From: Terana coerulea
Lineage: Eukaryota; Basidiomycota; Agaricomycetes; Polyporales; Phanerochaetaceae
Reading direction: 5' to 3'
DNA: 12,075 nucleotides
Assembly: GCA_024811115.1 (NCBI GenBank)
Contig: JAKOGH010000936.1
Location: 1-12,075 of the forward strand
The notes under the pieces are model-generated. The model did not search any database, was not told where the DNA came from, and saw only the letters and a list, made by a program, of their open reading frames with translations. The position numbers were made by a program, and so were the translations under genes. Positions 1 through 8,617 of the stretch are shown here, piece after piece (position 1 is the stretch's first letter; every line of letters begins with the position of its first letter).

Positions 1-14
1 TTGGAAGGTGGAGG

Positions 15-54
15 TGACAGTATGAGAGCTCTTCTCATTTTGCTCATACCGTCA
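15..54. repeat. Imperfect inverted repeat upstream of the RNase P subunit gene
   Basis: The arms TGACAGTATGAG (15-26) and CTCATACCGTCA (43-54) are complementary at 11 of 12 positions, around a 16-nt spacer. The repeat ends 91 bp before the ATG at 146, so it lies in the promoter or 5' leader of that gene. It could be a dimeric protein-binding site or a hairpin; the sequence does not say which. A looser purine/pyrimidine complementarity (GGAAGGTGGAGGT against ACCTCCTTTCACC) flanks it. Confidence 0.5.
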
Positions 55-64
55 TGATCAAGCG

Positions 65-75
65 CTGACCGTTAC
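65..75 (+). promoter_or_regulatory. Myb-like TAACGG element upstream of the RNase P subunit gene
   Basis: CTGACCGTTAC carries TAACGG on its reverse strand, which fits the Myb consensus YAACKG. It lies about 71 bp before the ATG at 146. The identical 11-mer, in the same orientation relative to its gene, lies about 105 bp upstream of the zinc-finger gene ZF-B (11911-11921). A window this size is expected to hold some shared 11-mers by chance, so this is a weak regulatory suggestion. Confidence 0.2.
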
Positions 76-145
76 CTCCTTTCACCTTTCCACCACCACC
101 ACTCACCGACGCGTCTCGTGAACCACGGGCCGTTCCAGCTGCTAA

Positions 146-1089
146 ATGGCCAAGAAACCCAAAGACGGTATTCCAAGCCCGAACAGTGTCTCGAACCGCG
201 ACATCCTTCAACGGCTCAACTTCTTGTACCAGGCGAGCGCGCTGCTCGGGCAGTCACACCGCTGCCAGACGCGACCCGGCCAATACCTTCTCGAGTGAAA
301 GGGAAGGCCAGGAAGAGGAGGCTCGTAGGAGTAATAAGGGAAGGCGCGACGGCATGTGTGGAGCTGTCCAGGACCTACGTGAAGTCGATGAGGGCGATTA
401 AGCAGAAGACCAACACGCGAATGTATGTCGTAACGTCGTGCGACACCAATGTCTGCTGATTGCTTTGTAGGAACCCTGCGGTCAAGCGCACGCTCTGCAA
501 GGGCTGTAGCTTGGTTCTGCAGCCATGTTTTACCGCCATTGTTCGAGTGAATGGTACGTGTATCAAGGCTTACGCTTGACATACCCTGGACACTCCCGTG
601 CTGGCGTAGCCTCACAGTAGCATAGACACTTTGTCTCGTACACCTGCGAGCTGTAGAACATCTCGGCGCATTCCTGCCCCACCCATCCATACCGACACCT
701 CAGACATCGACGACGCACCCGTTCCCCATCTTCCACACATTTCACTGGACCAGCAGATCGAAGACAACATGAATGCAAGTGCAGATCATGATGGACAACT
801 CGCTCGACCTCGTCGGCGTCACAAAGCCAGCAGCGTAGCAAGCAGACCAGCCAAAGTTGTACCGCTATTTGAGCGTAACGTCGGCCACGTCGTATTCCGA
901 GGCAATGAGCGCACAGTAGATGCTGCACGTTCGTTTGGGCCTCTTCCACCATTATCTTCCCGCATGGTTGACGACTGCACGACTTTTAGGGCATGTCCTT
1001 TGGGCTTTGACGCGACGCGCACGTCGTTCGCGACCATATCGTCATTCTGCATATTCTGGTCGCCTGCATGGATTCCATCGTGGGCTTAA
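146..1089 (+). CDS. RPR2: RNase P/MRP protein subunit, Rpr2/Rpp21 family (three exons, frame breaks)
   Basis: Rpr2/Rpp21 is a small zinc-ribbon protein of nuclear RNase P, which removes 5' leaders from pre-tRNA. Exon 1 (146-422) opens MAKKPKDG and contains NRDILQRLNFLYQAS, the family's N-terminal helix, then LSRTYVKSM and KQKTNTRM. Exon 2 (471-553) reads NPAVKRTLCKGCSLVL, with the first C-x2-C zinc pair, and continues to TAIVRVN. Exon 3 (from about 618) has SYTC...C, then SRRIPAPP, and further on VPLFERNVGHVVFRGNE, which resembles the family tail as I remember it. The introns are 423-470 (GTATGT...TAG) and 554-617 (GTACGT...CAG). Frame breaks: one base appears to be missing beside GGG near 229-245, after the LYQAS segment. 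The second zinc pair (641-653) has 4 nt between its Cys codons instead of 6, so two bases are missing there. The true C-terminus and the start of exon 3 are unresolved; 1089 is only the stop of the last open frame. The family call is firm and the exact model is not. Confidence 0.85.
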
Positions 1090-1726
1090 GGCCTTAGGAA
1101 CCGTATCTCGTGACAGAATAGTGTCGACCGACTTAAGGTAAGTACAAAATTAAGTACCGAGTCACTGCTAGTATACTTACGTCAGGCATAGCCAAGCAAT
1201 CACATTACCCTATTGTTACGCGCGACATGAAGGGCGGCGGCTACAGCTTGAAATAATACCAAATGGTCCCGCTACCGCACGGTCGTATGGTCAGATTACA
1301 TAGTGATGCCGCCGTCACTACGAGTAACCATAGGACGCGTACAGGTCATGCTCAGAGTTGGTTACGTTCCTCCACCAAACACTCCACTTTGACATCGGCG
1401 GGGCGATGAGCAAGTACACCCGCCCAATGCTTCTAATTCATCGACCCGCCGCTTCGGCGCGAAGGACCAGGTTGATGTCGGGGAGTAGCCCGACACTTTT
1501 CATCACCTGTTGACTCCGCCCCTTGTACCCTGATTCCGACCAACCCCTCCCACTTCAAAAACTCCGCTCTCAGCGTTGTTGTTCGTACGTTGAACGGGAG
1601 ATACATGTTCGCTATGCTTGCCAGCCTAAATGTTACTGCCCAGTCCCATCCTGGCCTTTCAAGCCTCAACTCTTCCATTGGCCTCGAGAAGCGTGGATTG
1701 CTAGCCTCGAAGACCGTCATGCATAG
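1090..1726. other. Interval without a supportable gene
   Basis: No conserved domain or convincing gene model is visible between the RNase P subunit gene and the possible spliced gene. An ATG at 1406 begins a 35-codon frame (MSKYTRPMLL...), and a longer open frame runs from about 1476 to 1784 (GRYMFAMLASLNV...). Either could hold 5' exons of the possible gene downstream, but they lie in different frames and I cannot link them with good splice sites. Two further frames overlap the same bases, so openness alone is weak evidence. Confidence 0.5.
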
Positions 1727-2645
1727 CCATTCGGGTCGGCTTTTCTTCGTGGTATTCCATGTCGTCGCATACATCATGTTATAACCAAGCTTTCGCCAGC
1801 GGGAATTCCAGAGTTACTCAGCCCTCCCGGTATTTGGAAAACCACTGCTAAATGGGGATGGTTGGAGGCAATTTTCCACCGTGCGTAAGTTTGCCTAAGG
1901 CTCGTCATTTGGTGGAAGACTAACGGCCTTGTTCTCGCTCAGTTCTAGCCTCGTTTTGTATCTCAGCGGCTGGTTCGAGGAGAAGCTGTCCATCATTGGG
2001 GTCATTTGTTTCGGAACGCCCGAACGCTGGTAGGACGACCGCCGTGGGAGACGGAGACCCAGCGCCGATTATCGATGACCCAGCCGCAGGACGAGCCTTG
2101 GGAACCATGCCCCTCGTTGTGATGGGTGTCACCCTGGGTCGCCACCGTTTGAGGGTCAAAAGTCAAGGACCGGTACGTATTGCACCCGCTGTACTCGTAA
2201 TGCATACTCATGCTGTTCATGCGCATCCTGCAGATGACTTTGCTCAGCAAAGCTCAACTTGCTTAGAGATCTGCAAGAGGTGGTCCTCAAAGCCTGGGCT
2301 TGTCTCATCTCAGTTGGACGCGATGCCGCTCGCCTGTGAGTGGTTGCTTCACGAGCAAAACTTCCGGTGATAAAGGCGTACCACATGGGTCCTGGGAACA
2401 GAAGTGTAGGGGACATTTCGAACTCCTCCCATCCAGGGTCCCGCGCTCACGGTGGCTGGGCAGAACATATGTGCCTCCTTCTCCACAGATGCAGACAAGG
2501 GCAGCTCGGAGAAACTTGGCAGCCTCGTGGTCGCTATGTTTTTGACCCTCGTTTGCCCGAATACCGTACGCGGAATCACAACATAGGCCGAATCAGGCCT
2601 GAACGTCGGCGTAGGTGGACCCACAAGCGTAAACGATGGACTTAA
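1727..2645 (+). CDS. Possible spliced gene of unknown function (partial model, start not found)
   Basis: A five-exon reading stays open: before 1884, 1943-2029, 2090-2172, 2248-2335 and 2402-2645. The first intron (1885-1942) is the strongest, with GTAAGT, a perfect CTAAC branch site at 1920-1924 and a CAG acceptor. The next three introns use GTAGGA, GTACGT and GTGAGT donors. Phases agree throughout and no frame repair is needed. Visible stretches include WGWLEAIFHRA, GWFEEKLSIIGVICFG, a short Cys/His run RCDGCHPG, a leucine-rich LLRDLQEVVLKAW, and a basic C-terminus (ERRRRWTHKRKRW). I recognise no family. A rival reading of the same exons, shifted one frame, is also open across 1943-2370, so the case rests mainly on the splice sites. 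No start codon was located. Confidence 0.33.
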
Positions 2646-2901
2646 CCAGTAGGCGGGCAGACTCCAAACATTGCGGCGTTGAATTTCTTATAACCCCTCT
2701 CCTCCAGACCCAGCATTCCCAACCACCCATCTCGACCTGTTCCCCCAGTCGGTTCACTTGGTCGGATTCCTTTGTACCTTGTGGACCACAGTATCGCCCG
2801 TCCTCAACGTCCGTCGGACCGAATCTACCCTCTCTTTCAAAGAATGGCACGGGCTTCGACACGACAGCCATCCTCGTCGTCAGTGTTTGTCTCTACGCCC
2901 T

Positions 2902-4591
2902 ATGAATATCGCTGATTTAATGACCAACCGCAGACCGAAGAAGGACACCACGGTACGAAGGCGGAAGGTTCACTTGGACGCGTTCATTGGTAGCGAGCGT
3001 GTGTGGCAGAGAGCCGTTCGATGGAGGACTGAGATTGCCAGCGAATACGGCACCGACGAGCACCCCAAAAGAATCCTCACCCGTCTGGACATAAGGCATT
3101 ATCCATTCATTGTGGTTTCCGACGCCCCCAACTGACAGACTTTGTAGGTTCCTTGCCCCTGCTGTGGCGGAGAATATCTCGCTAATAGGCATGACTTGCG
3201 GCGCCACGCCAACACCCACGTCCCCGCTCGACTGTGAGCCTCAGCCCGACCTATCACTGTTTGCTGGTACTCACCTCGTACGTCTTGTAGAAAAGAATGG
3301 CATTGCACTTATCCAGGCTGTACTCGCACCAGTGCGCAGAAAGCGAATTTGGATCGCCACATTCGCAACTCCCAGTGAGTCGACTTCGCGCTCATACATG
3401 ATGTCAGGTCTTAAGCATGCAATGCAGTACCTTCGAAAAGATTCAATGTACCGTCATTTTGCAAGCCGGCGTCGGACAGGAAACAACTTACGCCTGTGGC
3501 TTTGAATGCAAGGACGACTCGGAAATGACAAGCCACAAGCAGACCATCCATGGTTGGCCCAAACGGCCGGAGAAGACCAAGCGGCGGCCGAACTGCGTCA
3601 CGGCTGCGATGAAGAACGTGGAGTATGTTCCTTGCGACAGGGAAGGGAACTACAGCTGGCCTGCGGGGATCACGGTGCCACCTACGCTGGTCGTCCAGCA
3701 TGTTCAGAAGACTAAAGCGCGCCGTACTTCTCGGCGCAAGTTGAAGCACCGTCCCCTGTACTGCCGCCACCATCGCCCGCGTCAATTGCGTCGTCGATAC
3801 CGAGCTCGTCGCCTCTCACATCGCCCGCGCCGTCTACGCCACATTCGCTGCCCTTCACTCCAGCCACCTCGCCCTCTGCCTCAGTTCACCCATGCGAGGG
3901 CATGCTCTCTCCGGGCTCCAGTACCCGCAGCTGAAACCCGTCACCGCACCTCTTCAGGATGAACGGCGTCCATGGGCAAGCTTTACTCCGCCGCCACCTT
4001 CCCTGAAGCCACACTTCCAGCCGGCCCCGGCTCAGCCTGAGCGTGTATGTGCATACGGGTACGAACTACCCATGACACCACTTCCAGGCGTATCTACCCT
4101 CCTGCAGCTGGCGGATTGTTCCCCGTTCTCGGCGCTTCAACTGCCTGGTGCCACCCCAACGACGCTCGCTCCGCTAACCAGCAGGAACTCAGTCCATCTA
4201 ATCCGCTCGTCGACTCCCTCGTACTCGACTATCGGACCAGGCCCCCGCGCGTTGCATGACAAGGGTGCCTCTCGCTGGTCTCCGTACCCCAGACCAGGCC
4301 CGCGGCAAGGTCACAGCACGTATCGGGACACGCGATACGACCACGACGCGGACGAGGAAGTCGCGCTCGCCTTCTCACGTCTGGACGTCTCATCTCGTAT
4401 TCTTGCCGCCACTGACGAAGACGAGGCCGAGACAAGCTCCGTTCCTCACGGGGACTTTCGCCCGCGACTCTCATGGGCAAGTCGCTGCGCCCGGTCCCGA
4501 GCCCGTCTACAACTCGACTCCCTGTCACTTCCAGCACGACCACCAAGCTGCCCTCGCTGCTTTCAAGGCAAGCCGTCGTGGCGGGTGTTGA
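2902..4591 (+). CDS. C2H2 zinc-finger protein ZF-A (probable DNA-binding regulator)
   Basis: Probably a nuclear transcription factor. Exon 1 (2902-3111) gives a basic N-terminus, MNIADLMTNRRPKKDTT.... Exon 2 (3148-3233) holds finger 1, C-x2-C-x13-H-x3-H (CPCCGG...RHANTH). Exon 3 (3291-3374) plus the split codon holds finger 2, C-x4-C-x12-H-x4-H (CTYPGC...HIRNSH). Exon 4 (from 3428) has a third finger-like block, C-x3-C-x8-H-x4-H (YACGFEC...HKQTIHGWPKR), then NVEYV. A Ser/Pro-rich segment follows, then an acidic stretch (DADEEVALAFSRLDVSSR). Introns are 3112-3147 (only 36 nt), 3234-3290 and 3375-3427. ZF-B at 10078-11806 is a paralogue with the same three intron positions and phases here. Frame changes after exon 4 at about 3690-3715, 3900-3930 and 4450-4480 leave the tail and the stop (4589-4591) tentative. 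The second could instead be a 38-nt intron. The first and third are not rescued by any splice pair I could find. Confidence 0.8.
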
Positions 4592-4788
4592 TGCCCAGCT
4601 CTTGTCTTGGTTTGGTATGCTCGACTTTTTGACGGTACAGTATATTGGTTTCGCTTGATTAATTAGCTATATGACTGCGTTTGGTCCGCACGTCGTTTTC
4701 CTTCTTGTCCGCCGCCTGTGTATCATACCTTACTTCCCGTCTGGACCTCCTTAGCTACATGCGTTTTCTCTAGTCCTTTATCTCATTC

Positions 4789-4794
4789 AATAAA
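4789..4794 (+). terminator. AATAAA polyadenylation signal of ZF-A
   Basis: A canonical AATAAA lies about 200 bp downstream of the likely ZF-A stop. It follows a T-rich stretch (4616-4640) and several TGT/TTT-rich segments typical of a fungal 3' UTR. It is the only exact AATAAA I noted between this gene and the gene-poor interval. Confidence 0.5.
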
Positions 4795-5719
4795 TCAAAC
4801 ACGTATTTTGGACTCATTGTCATTGTACTGAGACCCACATCATTTAAGTTGTACGAAGAGCAGGACACTTATGAGCATGGGCATGTGGAACTTGTCTTCG
4901 TGGTGTGGTGCGCCCTGACTTCTTATCCGCTGCAAGGTCGTGGATGCAAAAGCGACAGCATCTCCTATGGTTTATGCGTTCTGGCAGAGATGTTCTTTCG
5001 TATGGGCCCGTGAAGCTCACTATAAGCGTGCAGAGCTACATGAGAAATGAGTTGGACATACTTGTATAGGCGCATGAGCGTAAGCCATACTTACAATTGT
5101 TTATGTCGCTCTCTCCTCCTACTTATGCAAGCTCCTCGCATCGGCCGCGCGACTTGACCTGAGTGCCTCCCAGGCATACCGACAGCATCCAGGATGTGCA
5201 GGTCACAGATCAGGTGTAGATTGGGGTAATAGGAAAGATAAGCGCAGCCGAGGGCGACGGTAGGACCACGAATGCGATAGAGCTTCGTTTTACAGCAAGT
5301 AGCTGCTGAGTCGAGCAAGTCGTTCCTTGACGTGGAGTCGTCGGCGCACTCGGGTTGGTACACTCGGGGAGAGCGTATGTGGGAAAACTTAGCCAGCCCA
5401 GACGCAGCGATGTCGCTGCCAGATGGCCATACGCTCACTGAAGTAAGAGCCTAGAGCTAAGCCCAACTTTGAGAGCATAATGATAGTGAGCTGGAGGGTG
5501 ATTCGAGGGACGGATGGTGGTGGTGGGTGGCAGAAAAGTCGGCGTGGCCACTGGCAGAGCGCTTGGAAAACGCTCCTGACCACGATCGCCTCGCTAATCT
5601 TGCCGAAGGGAGATCTCTTCCTGCGCTCTTCCACAAGTACACATGGACCCCCAGGCATCCACAGCGACCACCCGAGCATGCTCTCGGCGTTTCGCACTTG
5701 TCGCGGTTCCCGAACCTCC

Positions 5720-5745
5720 GCACCAAGTCCTCGCACCAAGTCCTC
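5720..5745. repeat. Perfect tandem duplication of a 13-bp unit
   Basis: GCACCAAGTCCTC occurs twice with no gap. The unit length is not a multiple of three, so a coding frame crossing it would shift; this argues mildly against coding here. A recent replication-slippage duplication is the simplest explanation. Confidence 0.85.
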
Positions 5746-7284
5746 GCGTCCGAATGTCCTGCCAGGCCCACAGCGCCGACTCAGACCTTTGACACTGCGG
5801 ACTACGACCCACGCTGTCGAACCATCGGTACCCACTCTTTGAACAAGGCCGCTTTCTGTGTCTTGCAAGACTTGTCATCGCTGCCATTTTCTCCCTCTCT
5901 TTCGTGAGAGTATCCAGCCAGGGAAGGAGCAGACCATGCATCTCTATCTCGGTGGCAGGCGAGCCGTACATCCCGAAGCGCAAGGGTGGCTGAAGTACGA
6001 CCTCTTGGCATACCATGGCCAACCTGAAGACTTGAAGTTTATAGCACTCTAAAGCCTGGGTAGGAAAAGGGACAGAAGGGGAGCGATAGGATGGCTATAG
6101 AGAGGTGACGACGTTGCGGTAGCTAAGCAAAGCATGGTGAGTCATAAGACTACTTACTCTTCGTTCAATCGTTTGGCTTAATCATTATCAAGGTCCCAAA
6201 GCTCGGATACGAAGAAGGGCTGGAGACCTCATGTGGGCCTCATCGCGCTGGAACGATGAACTTGAAATCAATGCTACACAGCAGTGTACGAAAGGCTCTG
6301 AACGCACCGTGCAATGAATTGAACCAACTCGCCAGTGTGAGTGCGGACACTCTGTTCTACCGGATGGTCCTTGACATCTGAACCAGCTACCAACGAGCCG
6401 GTGGATATGAAGAAATCTAAGCTCGAATGTCACAAGGGTGTTGGCTTCACCAGGACACGAGCTCTTACTACAATCAAGAAGTTATCGGCCTCAAGCCCGT
6501 TACACGTTCGCCTTGTAGCTGACGGTAGCGACAAAGACCGCCGAGTCAAATCCGGAGGAATGTCAACAAATGACAGATCGTGGCGATCATGTTCATGTGT
6601 ATGCGGTTGAGGGTTCGCTAATCTCCGAGCAATGCAGCTGTAGATCCTCTCTTTACTGATTTCTATGGTCTCTCGAAAGATGATTGAACTGGACGTTCAG
6701 CGTATTGATAATTTGGTACGTCTCACCTACTATATGTTGGGCTCGAATCCGATCCATTCTCGACAGGGGGCATTGTTTGTACCATAAAGGAAACAAATCT
6801 CTTTGTGGACGATGTTAGTACTGGCTATGACCACGCAAGGCGCTGGAAACGCACCGACTCGGTCGTTGTCTGTTGATCAACCTGCTACGGCTGATTTTCG
6901 CGCGATACACTGGCAGAACGACAGCTAGCAACCACGGCACGCAGGTCTGCTGAGATATCAGTGTGTGAGCATATGGACTGGCCTAATTTTTGTCGTATGG
7001 TATGCTTGTGGCGCGCATATACTTCACATCGCAGCCGAGCGAGACCTTGCGATGTGGAGTGTATGCGATCATCAGTAAGACCGTTCCAATCTTCGCAACT
7101 GGGTCACTTGAGTGGCTGAGGAGCTTAAAGGGCAGCTGTAACACATGCAATGGTGCAAGCTCACCACAGTGTTTGGCCAGAGTTTCTCGGGCCCGGATGG
7201 GTGGCTACGTCGACTTGTTGGGTTGAGTGCAGTTCGTGCAGAATAGCGGGTAGTATTTGGCTGTGGCGGGGTAGCTTGTGAGAG

Positions 7285-7306
7285 CTGCCTGCTTGCTGCC
7301 TGCTTG
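7285..7306. repeat. Perfect tandem duplication of an 11-bp unit
   Basis: CTGCCTGCTTG is repeated twice in direct succession. No gene is evident around it. It is of the same class as the 13-bp and 11-bp duplications at 5720 and 9341 and probably arose by slippage. Confidence 0.85.
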
Positions 7307-7550
7307 TGTGGCAATTGGAATCCACGGTGAGCTTGCAATGAAATTCCAGCAAAATGCCAGCCTATTCACCTTCGAAACGAACCAAGGTCGTTCGATCTCG
7401 TGCTTGCTCTCGATCTGAACCAATTGTCTCGAGCGTATGTTCTCATTTCAATCTCATCGAGGGCCAGGACAGAGGAAGGTTGGTGCAGGGTGGCCCACGG
7501 CATGGTGGTTTGAAGTCGAGGAAGTCCACTCGGTGGCGGCGGCGTCTACC

Positions 7551-7561
7551 GGTCATTGACC
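7551..7561. promoter_or_regulatory. Perfect palindrome GGTCA-T-TGACC
   Basis: Five-bp arms flank a single central base. TGACC/GGTCA half-sites are used by several dimeric transcription factors, but no specific factor can be named. It is the first of four perfect palindromes within 210 bp. Confidence 0.3.
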
Positions 7562-7580
7562 ATTCACATCACCATTCATA

Positions 7581-7597
7581 GCAGACCAATGGTCTGC
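7581..7597. promoter_or_regulatory. 17-bp perfect palindrome containing CCAAT
   Basis: GCAGACCA-A-TGGTCTGC has 8-bp arms around one base, the longest perfect dyad I noticed in the window apart from the intronic hairpin at 8962. Its centre reads CCAAT, the core bound by the fungal HAP (CCAAT-binding) complex. No gene start is recognisable close by, so its target is unknown. Confidence 0.35.
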
Positions 7598-7742
7598 AAA
7601 TTGGAACACATTTCGACGTATCGCTACATGGTTGAAATGGTACGAAATTTGTGGCTGGTGGTGGGAATGACTTGGAGTCCGTCATCCCTCTCCTGTCGAC
7701 TGTCACCTGCGTACTGCAGGGGCATGAATAATCCCCATTCCA

Positions 7743-7760
7743 TGAGCTCATCTGAGCTCA
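7743..7760. promoter_or_regulatory. Two TGAGCTCA palindromes separated by 2 bp
   Basis: The 8-bp self-complementary octamer TGAGCTCA occurs at 7743-7750 and again at 7753-7760, with TC between. TGAGCTCA resembles bZIP-type sites (compare TGACGTCA and TGAGTCA), but that link is an inference from similarity only. The 10-bp period would put both sites on the same face of the DNA helix. Confidence 0.35.
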
Positions 7761-8282
7761 GCTAACCCGTTGACAATTTCTAGATTCCGAATACCCCCAC
7801 TTCGCACACTCGGTTCTCGTGGACGGGCAGGTCGCTACCTTCCTGACGGTTGAATAAAACGTCCGTCGGCACCAGGCTCAAACCAGGCTATGTCCAACGC
7901 TCAGATACAATCATTCGCGTTGGACCTTTATTGGCCTATCGTTGTTCAATACGAAATGAGGCAGCATATACCGACGAATATCAGAGTTACAGCACATCAG
8001 TACGCCGTTATTTATCTACCTCTGTAGTCCATCCATATTTACCCGTGTTCGCAGACTTAGGTACTCGGTACACGAGCGGCCACCGTCATCGAGATGACGC
8101 TAAGTGGTGTTAGGTATCCCTGCGAAACTTTACGCCCATGGAGAAGGATAGGACTCTGTCGACGCCGTGATATGCGCGCACGGGCCACCCTTCACGTCGT
8201 AGCGTGCGTTTATTTCGTGTTAGCTCTCGACAACAACACATCTCTCTCATCTTAAGTACCCTTCGATCTAATTAGACTTGCA

Positions 8283-8536
8283 GACCTTATAAACTACAAT
8301 ATCACACTATACGATCCCCACCTGCGCCAGTGAACGGGAAACCAGGAAGAAAGTCAAGGCGTGAGTTGGTTTTTCCTGGCAAACTGAAAGCTGGAGGGAC
8401 TTATTCTGAGGACTACGAAAAGATCTACGTCAGCGGCCAGCCTGAGGGCGAGCACTCGAAATTAATTACCGCCCTCGGGGACGCACCTTGTATGGTTAAG
8501 GCGAGAGTTGAGGAGACCCGTGAGTTGCAAAGTTAA
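8283..8536 (+). CDS. Candidate terminal exon, product unknown
   Basis: After a plausible acceptor (CTTGCAG at 8276-8282) a frame stays open for about 84 codons to TAA at 8534-8536. The composition looks protein-like (GGTYSEDYEKIYVSGQPEGE and later VKARVEETRELQS). It ends 81 bp from the stop of the Ohr gene on the other strand, so the two would be tail to tail. No upstream exon with matching phase was found, no domain is recognised, and an open frame of this length is not rare by chance. It may equally be non-coding. Confidence 0.22.
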
Positions 8537-8617
8537 ATGACAACATTTGACACAGCTAGGATTACAATTTTAGTGAACTGTTACAAGTACGGTATACTTG
8601 ATCGCCCAATTCCATAT

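Larger units (their letters stand above)
4800..8282. other. Gene-poor interval with no supportable gene
   Basis: This 3.5-kb stretch contains several open frames of 60-160 codons on both strands. None shows a recognisable domain, and their lengths are what chance gives in DNA of this size. The least poor are a minus-strand frame at 5091-5438 (115 codons, several Cys) and a minus-strand frame at 5594-6022. I saw no tRNA, rRNA, CRISPR array, transposase or long terminal repeats. Contents worth noting are short tandem duplications at 5720-5745 and 7285-7306, and the palindrome cluster at 7551-7760. Non-coding RNA or a fast-evolving gene made of short exons cannot be excluded. Confidence 0.5.

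Noticed and set aside
208..690. A 160-codon open frame on the minus strand
   Set aside because: It lies antisense to the RNase P subunit exons and introns, shows no domain, and is explained by GC-rich codons of the sense gene.
1943..2370. Single-exon reading of the open frame through SERPNAGRTTAVGDGD
   Set aside because: Open for more than 120 codons, but it ignores strong splice sites at 2030, 2173 and 2336. I could not exclude it, so it is kept only as a rival to the spliced model.
5091..6022. Minus-strand open frames at 5091-5438 (115 codons) and 5594-6022 (142 codons)
   Set aside because: Such lengths are expected once or more by chance in 12 kb read in six frames. No domain is seen, and no convincing splice links the two.
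6736..6755. GGGCTCGAATCC, a possible tRNA T-loop
   Set aside because: The flanking bases do not form a T-stem and no acceptor or anticodon stem could be placed.
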